The notes under the pieces were generated by a model. It had not been told where the DNA came from and made no database searches. It saw nothing but the letters and a program-made list of their open reading frames with translations. Shown here in pieces: positions 7,560 to 15,343 of a DNA stretch of 26,695 nt; within the stretch, counting starts at the first letter, position 1; each line of letters begins with the position of its first letter. The DNA is taken from assembly GCA_050117725.1 (NCBI GenBank), contig JASFME010000004.1, positions 1 to 26,695 of the forward strand. The letters run 5' to 3'. The DNA is from JASFJH01 sp050117725. GTDB lineage: Bacteria > Pseudomonadota > Gammaproteobacteria > AKS1. Position numbers and translations under genes: made by a program.

Positions 7560-9403
7560 TTCCTGTTTTCTCCCTGCAGGTACGCGTCCATGATACGTCG
7601 GGCGATTGGTGCGGCGACGGCACTACCGCTGCCGGCATTTTCGGCGATCACGGCGATGGCGAGTTTCGCATCTGCAGCCGGGGCAAAGGCGATGAACAGT
7701 GCGTGATCACGCAGCCGCTCGGCAATTTCGGATGCGTCATACTCCTCATCCTGGGCAATGCCGAATACCTGCGCGGTACCGGTTTTACCCGCCATGCGGT
7801 ATTCCAGGCCGACGGCACTGCCACGCGCGGTGCCGCGCGGCCCATGCAGGACGTTTTCCATGGCGCGGATAATAGCGTCCCAGTGCTCCTTGTGCTTAAG
7901 TGCGACTGCTGGCAGTTCGATCGGGGGCTGGATGACCGGCAACTCGTTCTCGGCACCCTGCAAGGCATGTAACAGGCGCGGTTTCACCCGTTTGCCACGT
8001 GCGGCCAGGGTTGCTGTTGTGGTCGCAAGTTGCATCGGCGTGACCAGGGTAAAGCCCTGCCCGATACCGGTGATCAGTGTTTCGCCCGGGTACCAGACCT
8101 CGTTGCGGGCGCGACGTTTCCATTCGCGTGACGGCAACAGACCTGATCTTTCCCCGAGCACATCGATGCCGGTTTTCTCGCCAAAGCCGAATCGCGCCAG
8201 GAAATTCGACATGCGATCGATATTGAGTTGTTGCGCAAGATCATAAAAATACACATCGCAGGATTCGGTAATCGCCGCGCTCAGATCAGTGATGCCGTGC
8301 CCGCCCTTTTTCCAGTCGCGGTACTTGCGCTCGTCACCCTTGAGTTCATACCAGCCCCGACAGACGACCTTGTTGTTGCCATGACCGTGTTCGAGGCCGG
8401 CCAGACCGATGAAGGGTTTCAGCGTCGAACCGGGCGGGTACTGACCGAGCAGGGTACGATTAAACAGGGGTTTGTCACGCGACTGGCGCAGTTCGGCATA
8501 GGTTTGCACGTCAATGCCGTTGACGAACAGGTTCGGATCATAGCCCGGCTTGCTGACCATGGCGATGACCTCGCCACTGTCGGGCACGATCGCGACTACC
8601 GAACCGCGGTAATCTTCGAGCGCCTCATTGGCGAGTTGTTGCAGGCGCAGGTCAATGTTCAGGTACAGGTTCTTGCCCGGGATCGGCGGCGCTTCCTGCA
8701 ATACCCGCAGGCGCCGGCCTTGCGCGTTGACTTCCTCCTGCTGGTAGCCCACGGTGCCGTGCAGGACATCTTCGTAGGAGCGTTCGATGCCGAGCTTGCC
8801 GATGTGGGTGGTGGCACTGTAGTTGGCGGCATCGATGCGTTGTAATTCTTTTTCATCAATACGGCCGACGTAACCGACGACATGAGCAGTGAGCGTACCA
8901 TGCGGGTAATGGCGGGTCAGGCGGGCCCGGATATCGACGCCATTAAAACGGTGCCGGTTGACGGCAAAATGCGCAACTTCCTGTTCGTTGAGCCGGTAGC
9001 GTAACGGGATGCTGTCAAAGTGGCGCTTTTGCCTGAGCAGGCGCTGGAAGTGTTCGATGTCACTGTCACTGATCGGCAGCACCTCACGCAGTGCGGCAAT
9101 GGTCGCATCCATGTCATCAACCTGCTCCGGGATCACTTCCAGGCTGAACGAGGGGATGTTCTCGGCAAGTACGGTGCCCGTGCGATCGAATATCAGGCCA
9201 CGGGTTGGCGGGATCGGCACGAGCTTGACGCGGTTGTTGCGAGACAGGGTCGAAAAGTGCTCATGGTGCAGAATTTGTAACCAGAACAGCCGGGCGAACA
9301 CCCCGAGCAGCACGATAATTATCAAGACCAGCGCGGTGATCGCGCGCCGGTTAAACAGCCGTGATTCGACGGCCTGATCCTTGATGCGCAAATGACGGGG
9401 CAT
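7556..9403 (-). CDS. mrdA: penicillin-binding protein 2 (elongation transpeptidase)
   Basis: This 615-aa class B PBP has one membrane anchor (about residues 21-45), a pedestal domain and a C-terminal transpeptidase domain. Catalytic motifs are S326-T-L-K329 (PPGSTLKPF), S381-C-D383 and K540-T-G (AGKTGTAQVFG). It cross-links the glycan strands made by RodA, and the two genes overlap by 4 nt, matching their known complex. PBP2 rather than PBP3 is supported by the neighbours mreD upstream and rodA downstream. It is the target of mecillinam-type beta-lactams in relatives. Confidence 0.96.
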   Translation of the reverse strand: MPRHLRIKDQAVESRLFNRRAITALVLIIIVLLGVFARLFWLQILHHEHFSTLSRNNRVKLVPIPPTRGLIFDRTGTVLAENIPSFSLEVIPEQVDDMDATIAALREVLPISDSDIEHFQRLLRQKRHFDSIPLRYRLNEQEVAHFAVNRHRFNGVDIRARLTRHYPHGTLTAHVVGYVGRIDEKELQRIDAANYSATTHIGKLGIERSYEDVLHGTVGYQQEEVNAQGRRLRVLQEAPPIPGKNLYLNIDLRLQQLANEALEDYRGSVVAIVPDSGEVIAMVSKPGYDPNLFVNGIDVQTYAELRQSRDKPLFNRTLLGQYPPGSTLKPFIGLAGLEHGHGNNKVVCRGWYELKGDERKYRDWKKGGHGITDLSAAITESCDVYFYDLAQQLNIDRMSNFLARFGFGEKTGIDVLGERSGLLPSREWKRRARNEVWYPGETLITGIGQGFTLVTPMQLATTTATLAARGKRVKPRLLHALQGAENELPVIQPPIELPAVALKHKEHWDAIIRAMENVLHGPRGTARGSAVGLEYRMAGKTGTAQVFGIAQDEEYDASEIAERLRDHALFIAFAPAADAKLAIAVIAENAGSGSAVAAPIARRIMDAYLQGENRK

Positions 9404-9412
9404 GGCCGGTGT

Positions 9413-9901
9413 TTACTGTACCTGAAAGTGGCGGCGCAGGTCGCGCAGCACCAGGTAGACCCAGGGCCAGAGCAGGGTGCTCGTCACGGAAGGTAACCAG
9501 TAGGTCCAGCTGTTAGGCGGCTGGCCGATAGCACCCTTGACCCATAGCACGAGCATTTGCGCGAGCAGTACGAGCACGAGTACCGACAATGCCTGTTGCC
9601 AGACCGGGAAGACCCTGAGACGCCGATGCAGTTTCAGGACGATGTAGGCAACCACGGCATATGCCAGTGCATGCTGCCCGAGCAGGCTGCCGGTGAGTAC
9701 GTCGACAAACAGGCCGGCGCACCAGCTCCAGCCGATGCCGAAACGATGCGGCACGGCCAGACACCAGTAGATCATGACCAGTGCCACCCATTCCGGCCGG
9801 AAGCGTTGCGCCCACTCCGGTAACGGCAGGGCGACCAGCAGCATCGCGACGAGCAGGCTGGCAATGATGATGATACCGCCGCGCCGGTTATGGATTGCCA
9901 T
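9413..9901 (-). CDS. mreD: rod-shape-determining protein MreD
   Basis: This is a small inner-membrane protein of 162 aa with four to five hydrophobic segments (IIIIASLLVAMLLVALPLP, WVALVMIYWCLAVP, ALAYAVVAYIVL, ALSVLVLVLLAQMLVLW). The start chosen is ATG 9899-9901 (MAIHNRRGG). The open frame runs 84 codons further upstream, but that part is out-of-frame mreC sequence. The chosen start overlaps the mreC end by 14 nt. MreD links MreC and the PBP2/RodA synthase in the elongasome. Sequence conservation in this family is low, so the call leans on topology, size and position between mreC and mrdA. Confidence 0.93.
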   Translation of the reverse strand: MAIHNRRGGIIIIASLLVAMLLVALPLPEWAQRFRPEWVALVMIYWCLAVPHRFGIGWSWCAGLFVDVLTGSLLGQHALAYAVVAYIVLKLHRRLRVFPVWQQALSVLVLVLLAQMLVLWVKGAIGQPPNSWTYWLPSVTSTLLWPWVYLVLRDLRRHFQVQ

Positions 9902-10736
9902 CCACCGCCTCCTTTTCAGTCCAGACCAGCAGTACCTCGCGGCTGCGTTGCAGCGCGGCGATCGGTGCGGCAACGACCCCCAGGTAGGGGCGTGCCGGAT
10001 CCCTGTCGATGTGCGTGACACGCGCCACCGGGTAACCGGGCGGGAAGCGGCCACCAAGACCGGAACTGACCAGCAGGTCATCGACCTCAATCTCGGCATT
10101 GTTGGGGATATACAGCAGTTCCAGTTCATCGGCGCGCCCGGTGCCGATGGCAATCGCGCGTTGTCCGCTGCGATTGCTTTGTACCGGCAGGGCGTGGCTC
10201 GGATCGGTGATCAACATGGCGGTGCTGGAGAATGGACTGGTGCGGATGATCTGGCCAATTATGCCGTCGGCATCGATCAGCGGCTGGCCGACGAACACGT
10301 CGTCATTATCGCCCTTGTTGATCATGATCTGGCGGGTAAACGGGTCGAGGTCAACGCGTAGCAGTTCGGCGATCAGGACACGCTCACCGACCTTGAAGGA
10401 TGACTCGAGCAATTCACGCAGGCGCATGTTCTCGGTTTCCAGCGAGGCATATTTCTGTAATTGCGCCTTGAGTAACAGGTTCTGGGTACGCAGTGATTCG
10501 TTCTCATTGAGCAGAGTTGAATGCGTCGACAGGTTCTCGCCAAGTTCATCGGCCACCATGAACGGCAGGTTGATGGTCTGGCGCAGCGGTTCAACAATTA
10601 CAGACAAACCCGAGCGCAGGGTATCGAGGTGCTGATAGCGATGATCAACTGTCATCAGCACGATGGAGCTGACAAGGAATAACAGGAAGCGGGCATTGAG
10701 TGACGGGCCCTGTTTGAACAGCGTTTTAATTACCAA
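9888..10736 (-). CDS. mreC: rod-shape-determining protein MreC
   Basis: This 282-aa bitopic protein has a short cytosolic tail (KTLFKQGPSLNARF), one membrane span (about residues 17-33), a coiled coil (about 70-115, ENESLRTQNLLLKAQLQKY) and a beta-rich periplasmic domain. It contacts PBP2 and organises the elongasome. The start is unusual. No ATG or GTG lies near the expected N-terminus. The frame begins with TTG at 10734-10736, directly abutting a GGGGG run. An ATT two codons later (10728-10730) would have better spacing to that run but is a very rare initiator. The gene follows mreB after 50 bp that contain a strong hairpin. Confidence 0.94.
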   Translation of the reverse strand: MVIKTLFKQGPSLNARFLLFLVSSIVLMTVDHRYQHLDTLRSGLSVIVEPLRQTINLPFMVADELGENLSTHSTLLNENESLRTQNLLLKAQLQKYASLETENMRLRELLESSFKVGERVLIAELLRVDLDPFTRQIMINKGDNDDVFVGQPLIDADGIIGQIIRTSPFSSTAMLITDPSHALPVQSNRSGQRAIAIGTGRADELELLYIPNNAEIEVDDLLVSSGLGGRFPPGYPVARVTHIDRDPARPYLGVVAAPIAALQRSREVLLVWTEKEAVDGNP

Positions 10737-10754
10737 CCCCCGTCGGCTTTTTAG

Positions 10755-10776
10755 CGGCGATGCCTGCGCATCGCCG
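10755..10776 (-). promoter_or_regulatory. 9-bp hairpin in the mreB-mreC gap
   Basis: CGGCGATGC (10755-10763) and GCATCGCCG (10768-10776) form a perfect 9-bp inverted repeat with a 4-nt loop, within the 50-bp gap after the mreB stop. In the transcript it is followed by CTAAAAAGC, with no U-run, so it is not a standard intrinsic terminator. It could be a processing or 3'-end stabilising site that sets a higher mreB than mreC level. That role is inference. Confidence 0.55.
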
Positions 10777-10786
10777 TCGTGTGATG

Positions 10787-11833
10787 CTATTCAAGATCGA
10801 AAAAATCAACGCCGTGTTCATCAATCATTTCTAGTACGCGACCACCGCCACGCGCAACACAGGTCAGCGGATCTTCGGCGACGATCACCGGCAGGCCGGT
10901 TTCTTCGGATAACAGTTTGTCAAAGTCACGCAGCAAGGCGCCACCACCGGTTAACACCATACCACGCTCGGCAACGTCGGCACCGAGTTCCGGCGGGGTT
11001 TGTTCCAGTGCGGTCTTCACGGCGCTGACAATCCCGGATAACGGTTCCTGCAGGGCTTCGAGGATTTCATTACTGTTCAGCATGAAGCTGCGCGGCACAC
11101 CTTCGGCCAGGTTACGACCCTTGACCTCCATCTCCCGTACTTCGTTGGCCGGGAAGGCAGCACCGATTTCCATCTTGATGGACTCGGCAGTGGTTTCACC
11201 GATAAGGCTGCCGTAATTACGACGCACGTAACTGATAATGGCGTCATCGAAACGATCGCCACCGATACGTACCGATGCCGAGTAGACGATGCCATTCAGG
11301 GAGATCACGGCGACTTCCGTGGTGCCGCCACCGATGTCGAGCACCATCGAACCTTGTGCTTCACCGACCGGCATCCCTGCGCCAATTGCCGCGGCCATTG
11401 GTTCATCGATCAAATACACTTCGCGGGCACCGGCACCGATTGCCGATTCCTTGATCGCGCGTCGTTCCACCTGGGTGGAACCACAGGGAACACAGACAAC
11501 AACCCGTGGGCTCGGACGGAAGAACTTGGACTCATGCACCTTGCGGATGAAGTGCTGCAACATCTTTTCGGTTACATTGAAATCGGCGATCACGCCATCC
11601 TTGAGCGGGCGAATCGCGGTAATGTTGCCCGGTGTACGGCCGAGCATAAGCTTGGCCTCGGCACCGACAGCAGCGATGCTCTTTGAACCACCCGCGCCGC
11701 GGTCCTGGCGAATGGCAACAACCGAAGGTTCATTGAGGACAATACCCTGACCATGAGCGTAAATGAGTGTATTGGCGGTTCCGAGGTCGATAGACAGGTC
11801 GGTTGAAAACAAGCCACGAAAGGCGTTGAACAT
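10787..11833 (-). CDS. mreB: rod-shape actin homologue MreB
   Basis: MreB forms membrane-associated ATP-dependent filaments that direct lateral wall synthesis. The 348-aa protein is the usual length. Phosphate-binding motifs of the actin/Hsp70 fold are visible: DLGTANTLIY near residue 16 and DIGGGTTEVAVIS in the middle, with the adenosine-binding LTGGGALL near the C-terminus. The N-terminus MFNAFRGLFSTD fits the amphipathic membrane-binding helix of gammaproteobacterial MreB. ATG 11831-11833 is preceded by AAGGA. It is the first gene of the long envelope cluster and diverges from gatC. Confidence 0.98.
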   Translation of the reverse strand: MFNAFRGLFSTDLSIDLGTANTLIYAHGQGIVLNEPSVVAIRQDRGAGGSKSIAAVGAEAKLMLGRTPGNITAIRPLKDGVIADFNVTEKMLQHFIRKVHESKFFRPSPRVVVCVPCGSTQVERRAIKESAIGAGAREVYLIDEPMAAAIGAGMPVGEAQGSMVLDIGGGTTEVAVISLNGIVYSASVRIGGDRFDDAIISYVRRNYGSLIGETTAESIKMEIGAAFPANEVREMEVKGRNLAEGVPRSFMLNSNEILEALQEPLSGIVSAVKTALEQTPPELGADVAERGMVLTGGGALLRDFDKLLSEETGLPVIVAEDPLTCVARGGGRVLEMIDEHGVDFFDLE

Positions 11834-11853
11834 GTTATCCGGTATCCTTAGGC

Positions 11854-11859
11854 ATTATA
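11854..11859 (-). promoter_or_regulatory. candidate -10 element of the mreB promoter
   Basis: The minus strand reads TATAAT here, a perfect -10 hexamer, 20 bp before the mreB ATG. No convincing -35 lies 16-18 bp upstream; a TTGATA is present but 23 bp away. Initiation here would leave a leader of only about 14 nt, which still includes the AAGGA ribosome site. The surrounding 160-bp gap to gatC must hold promoters for both directions. Confidence 0.45.
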
Positions 11860-11993
11860 CAGGCTGAAATATGGCGCTACTCTATCAACGCCCCGGGTTT
11901 TGGGCAAGGCGACATCTGTGATAAGTTTCGCATCCTGCTGATTTGCCGGGCCCGACCGGCGAACGGTCAAATTCGTAACTTTGGAGACATCTC

Positions 11994-12281
11994 ATGTCAT
12001 TGTCACGTAGCGACGTGGAGAAAATCGCCCACCTGGCCCGGCTTGCCATCGACGAGGCCGACGTGGACGGCTATGCCGGTGAGCTGTCGAAAATCCTGGA
12101 ACTCGTCGAGCAGATGAAGGCGGTCGATACCTCGGGCGTCGCGCCGATGGCGCACCCGCTGGATGCCGTGCAACGTTTGCGCGCCGACGAGGTCACCGAG
12201 GAGAACCGTCGTGAGCAGTTCCAGGCCATTGCCCCGGCCGTCGAAGACGGTTTGTTCCTCGTGCCGAAGGTGATCGAGTAA
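11994..12281 (+). CDS. gatC: Asp-tRNA(Asn)/Glu-tRNA(Gln) amidotransferase subunit C
   Basis: GatC is the small subunit (95 aa) that holds GatA and GatB together. The sequence MSLSRSDVEKIAHLARLAIDEADVDGYAGEL followed by the LVEQMKAVDTSGVAPMAHP block is typical of the family. ATG 11994 is preceded by GGAGACATCTC, a good ribosome site. It is the first gene of gatCAB and is transcribed away from mreB, an arrangement seen in other gammaproteobacteria that keep this pathway. Confidence 0.96.
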   Translation: MSLSRSDVEKIAHLARLAIDEADVDGYAGELSKILELVEQMKAVDTSGVAPMAHPLDAVQRLRADEVTEENRREQFQAIAPAVEDGLFLVPKVIE

Positions 12282-12317
12282 TCCCCCGGCATTCCTTTAT
12301 ATACAGTTATAGTGACC

Positions 12318-13772
12318 ATGCATAACAAAACACTTAGCGAACTTTCCGCCGCGCTGGCGGACAAGCAGTTCTCCAGCGAGGAACTGACCCGGCATTTCCT
12401 TGACCGTATCAGGCAATATGACGGGCAGATCAACTGTTACATCACCGTCGATGAAGAGCAGGCCATGCAGATGGCACGCGCTGCCGATACACGACGCGCC
12501 AGTGGCCAGGCCGAGGCATTGACCGGTATACCGCTCGCACAAAAGGATATTTTCTGCACGCAGGGCCTGCGTACCTCGTGCGGATCGAAGATGCTCGACA
12601 ACTTTGTTTCGCCATATGACGCGACCGTGATCGAACACTTCAAGCAGGCGGGCGCGGTGACCCTGGGCAAGACCAACATGGATGAGTTCGCGATGGGCTC
12701 ATCGAATGAAACCAGTTATTACGGTCCGGTACATAACCCCTGGGCAACCGATGCCGTGCCGGGTGGTTCCTCCGGTGGTTCGGCCGCGGCCGTGGCCGCC
12801 GGCCTGGCGCCGGCCTCGACCGGTACGGATACGGGTGGTTCGATCCGCCAGCCGGCCGCACTGTGCGGGATCACCGGCCTGAAACCGACCTACGGTCGCG
12901 TCTCCCGTTACGGCATGATCGCGTTTGCCTCGAGCCTCGACCAGGCCGGGCCGATGGCACGCACTGCTGAAGACGCAGCACTCATGCTCAATGTCATGGC
13001 CGGTTTCGATCAGCGCGACTCGACCAGCGTCGATCGCGAGGTGCCGGATTACACCGCGACGCTGAATGATTCACTCGACGGCCTGAAAATCGGCCTGCCG
13101 AAGGAGTATTTCGGCGAGGGTCTCGACAGCCGCATGGCCGCGGTGATCGACACCGCGATCAAGCAATACGAGGCCCTCGGCGCGAGCGTACAGGAAGTCA
13201 GCCTGCCGAACGCATCACTGTCCGTGCCGACCTACTACGTGGTGGCGCCGGCCGAGTGCTCCTCGAACCTGTCGCGGTTCGATGGTGTGCGCTTCGGCTA
13301 TCGCTGCGAGAATCCACAGGACCTGGAAGACCTGTACAAGCGCTCGCGCGGTGAAGGTTTCGGTGCCGAGGTCAAGCGCCGCATCATGATCGGTACCTAC
13401 GCGTTGTCGGCAGGTTACTACGATGCCTATTACCTGAAGGCACAGCAGTTGCGCCGCCTGATCAGTGATGATTTCCGCCAGGCGTTTGAAAGCGTCGATG
13501 TCCTGATGGGGCCAACCTCGCCGTCGGCGGCGTTCAATCTTGGTGAACGCCGTGATGACCCGGTTACCATGTATCTGTCGGATATCTACACGATTGCGGT
13601 CAATCTGGCCGGACTGCCCGGCATGTCGGTGCCGGCAGGTTTTATCGGCGGCCGTCCGGCCGGCCTGCAGATCATCGGTAATTATTTTGACGAGGCACGC
13701 CTGCTCAACGTGGCGCACCGTTACCAGCAGGCAACCGACTGGCACACGCAGGTGCCCAGGGGCTTTGAATAA
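12318..13772 (+). CDS. gatA: Asp-tRNA(Asn)/Glu-tRNA(Gln) amidotransferase subunit A
   Basis: GatA is the glutaminase subunit. It releases ammonia that GatB uses to amidate misacylated Glu-tRNA(Gln) or Asp-tRNA(Asn). The 484-aa protein (from ATG 12318, MHNKTLSELS) has the amidase-signature catalytic triad K76 (LAQKDIF), S151 (GGSSGGS) and S175 (DTGGSIRQPA). A GTG two codons earlier (12312) is an alternative start. No clear Shine-Dalgarno precedes either, so the 36-bp gap after gatC may rely on coupling or an AU-rich leader. The stop is followed by a 118-bp gap containing an inverted repeat before gatB. Confidence 0.96.
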   Translation: MHNKTLSELSAALADKQFSSEELTRHFLDRIRQYDGQINCYITVDEEQAMQMARAADTRRASGQAEALTGIPLAQKDIFCTQGLRTSCGSKMLDNFVSPYDATVIEHFKQAGAVTLGKTNMDEFAMGSSNETSYYGPVHNPWATDAVPGGSSGGSAAAVAAGLAPASTGTDTGGSIRQPAALCGITGLKPTYGRVSRYGMIAFASSLDQAGPMARTAEDAALMLNVMAGFDQRDSTSVDREVPDYTATLNDSLDGLKIGLPKEYFGEGLDSRMAAVIDTAIKQYEALGASVQEVSLPNASLSVPTYYVVAPAECSSNLSRFDGVRFGYRCENPQDLEDLYKRSRGEGFGAEVKRRIMIGTYALSAGYYDAYYLKAQQLRRLISDDFRQAFESVDVLMGPTSPSAAFNLGERRDDPVTMYLSDIYTIAVNLAGLPGMSVPAGFIGGRPAGLQIIGNYFDEARLLNVAHRYQQATDWHTQVPRGFE

Positions 13773-13778
13773 ATATCC

Positions 13779-13877
13779 AACGCAGAGACGCCAGGACGCA
13801 GAGGGTTTTGAAATTTGTATTTTCCAGTAGTCATTTTGTAATACTTTGCGATCTTTGCGCCTCAGTGTCTTTGCGTT
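13779..13877. repeat. imperfect inverted repeat of the AACGCAAAGACGC type between gatA and gatB
   Basis: The left arm at 13779-13803 begins AACGCAGAGACGC. The right arm at 13853-13877 ends GTGTCTTTGCGTT. The arms are inverted copies agreeing at 18 of 25 positions, and most differences are A/G changes that allow G-U pairs in RNA. The 49-bp centre is AT-rich. Similar AACGCAAAGACGCAAAG palindromes are known from many environmental proteobacterial genomes, where they create spurious reading frames containing 'NAKTLRRKD' and 'SWRLCV'; both peptides appear here on the minus strand. Confidence 0.7.
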
Positions 13878-13890
13878 AAAAGAGGTAATA

Positions 13891-15333
13891 ATGAATATGG
13901 AATGGGAAGTTGTCATCGGCCTGGAGATTCATGCCCAGCTGGCCACAAAAAGCAAGATTTTCTCCGGTGCGTCAACCGCTTACGGCGCACAGCCGAATAC
14001 GCAGGCCTGCGCGGTTGACCTCGGCCTGCCGGGCGTGTTGCCGGTACTCAATGAACAGGCCGTGAACATGGCAGTGCGCTTCGCGCTCGCGACCGGCGCC
14101 GAGATCGGTCACCGCTCGGTGTTCGCCCGCAAAAACTACTTCTACCCGGACCTGCCCAAGGGTTACCAGATCAGTCAGTATGAACTGCCGATCGTCGGCA
14201 AGGGCACGCTGGAGATCCGTCTCGAGGACGGCACGAGCAAGACCATTGGCATTACCCGTGCGCACCTTGAAGAAGATGCCGGCAAGTCCCTGCACGAGGA
14301 CTTTCATGGCATGACCGGTATTGACCTGAACCGTGCCGGCACGCCGCTGCTCGAGATTGTCTCTGAACCGGATATGCGCTCGGCGAAAGAAGCCGTCGCC
14401 TACATGAAGAAGATGCATTCGCTGGTCACTTACATCGGTATCTGCGACGGCAACATGCAGGAAGGTTCATTCCGTTGCGATGCGAATGTCTCGGTACGGC
14501 CGCAGGGCCAGGCGGAATTCGGGACGCGTACCGAACTGAAAAACCTGAATTCGTTCCGCTTTGTCGAGCGAGCCATCAACTACGAGGTCGAGCGCCAGAT
14601 CGATGTGCTCGAAGGGGGTGGCAAGGTGGTGCAGGAAACCCGCCTGTATGATGCCGACAAGCATGAAACCCGCTCGATGCGCAGCAAGGAAGAGGCCTTC
14701 GATTACCGCTATTTCCCGGACCCGGACCTGTTGCCGGTCGTGATCGAGGATGATCGCGTTGAACAGGTGCGGGCCACCTTGCCGGAATTGCCCGATGCCA
14801 AGCATGCGCGCTTTGTCGAACAGTACGGGCTGTCTGATTATGATGCGGATGGCTTGACCGCGACGCGCGCGATAGCCGATTACTATGAACAGGCCGTTGC
14901 TGCCGCCGACAACGAGACGAAACTGTGCGCCAACTGGGTTATGGGCGAACTGAGCGCCGCCCTGAACCGCGATGATCGCGAGATCAGCGACAGCCCGGTC
15001 AGCGCCGAGATGCTGGCCGGCATGATCAGGCGTATCAGGGACAATACCATTTCCGGCAAGATCGCCAAGCAGGTGTTCGAGGCGATGTGGAACGGAGAGG
15101 GTGACGCGGATAGCGTGATCGAGGCGAAAGGCCTGAAACAGATGACCGATACGGGCGCGATAGAAAAGATCGTCGATGAAGTCATTGCCAATAACCCGAA
15201 ACAGGTCGAGCAGTACAAAGGCGGCAAGGACAAGTTACTCGGTTTCTTTGTTGGCCAGGTCATGAAACAGACGCAGGGCAAGGCCAACCCGGGGCAGGTT
15301 AACCAGCTCATCAAGCAAAAACTCGATAGTTAG
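13891..15333 (+). CDS. gatB: Asp-tRNA(Asn)/Glu-tRNA(Gln) amidotransferase subunit B
   Basis: GatB is the kinase/transamidase subunit, which activates the carboxylate on the misacylated tRNA. The 480-aa protein starts at ATG 13891 (MNMEWEVVIGLEIHAQL), with AGAGG 6 nt upstream. An in-frame extension upstream reads through the inverted repeat and is rejected. Family blocks seen are GLEIHAQL, FFYPDLPKGYQISQYELP, the HLEEDAGK region and a C-terminal YqeY-like tail that binds tRNA (about residues 330-480). It ends 10 bp from the convergent GGDEF gene, with no terminator visible. Confidence 0.97.
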   Translation: MNMEWEVVIGLEIHAQLATKSKIFSGASTAYGAQPNTQACAVDLGLPGVLPVLNEQAVNMAVRFALATGAEIGHRSVFARKNYFYPDLPKGYQISQYELPIVGKGTLEIRLEDGTSKTIGITRAHLEEDAGKSLHEDFHGMTGIDLNRAGTPLLEIVSEPDMRSAKEAVAYMKKMHSLVTYIGICDGNMQEGSFRCDANVSVRPQGQAEFGTRTELKNLNSFRFVERAINYEVERQIDVLEGGGKVVQETRLYDADKHETRSMRSKEEAFDYRYFPDPDLLPVVIEDDRVEQVRATLPELPDAKHARFVEQYGLSDYDADGLTATRAIADYYEQAVAAADNETKLCANWVMGELSAALNRDDREISDSPVSAEMLAGMIRRIRDNTISGKIAKQVFEAMWNGEGDADSVIEAKGLKQMTDTGAIEKIVDEVIANNPKQVEQYKGGKDKLLGFFVGQVMKQTQGKANPGQVNQLIKQKLDS

Positions 15334-15343
15334 GGATGGCCGG

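Noticed and set aside
10755..10776. mreB-mreC hairpin as an intrinsic terminator
   Set aside because: The stem is followed by an A-rich stretch, not a U-run, in the transcript, and mreC needs read-through.
13215..13916. Minus-strand open frame of 233 codons over gatA and the gatA-gatB gap
   Set aside because: Its N-terminal part is a translation of the AACGCAAAGACGC repeat and the rest is antisense to gatA.
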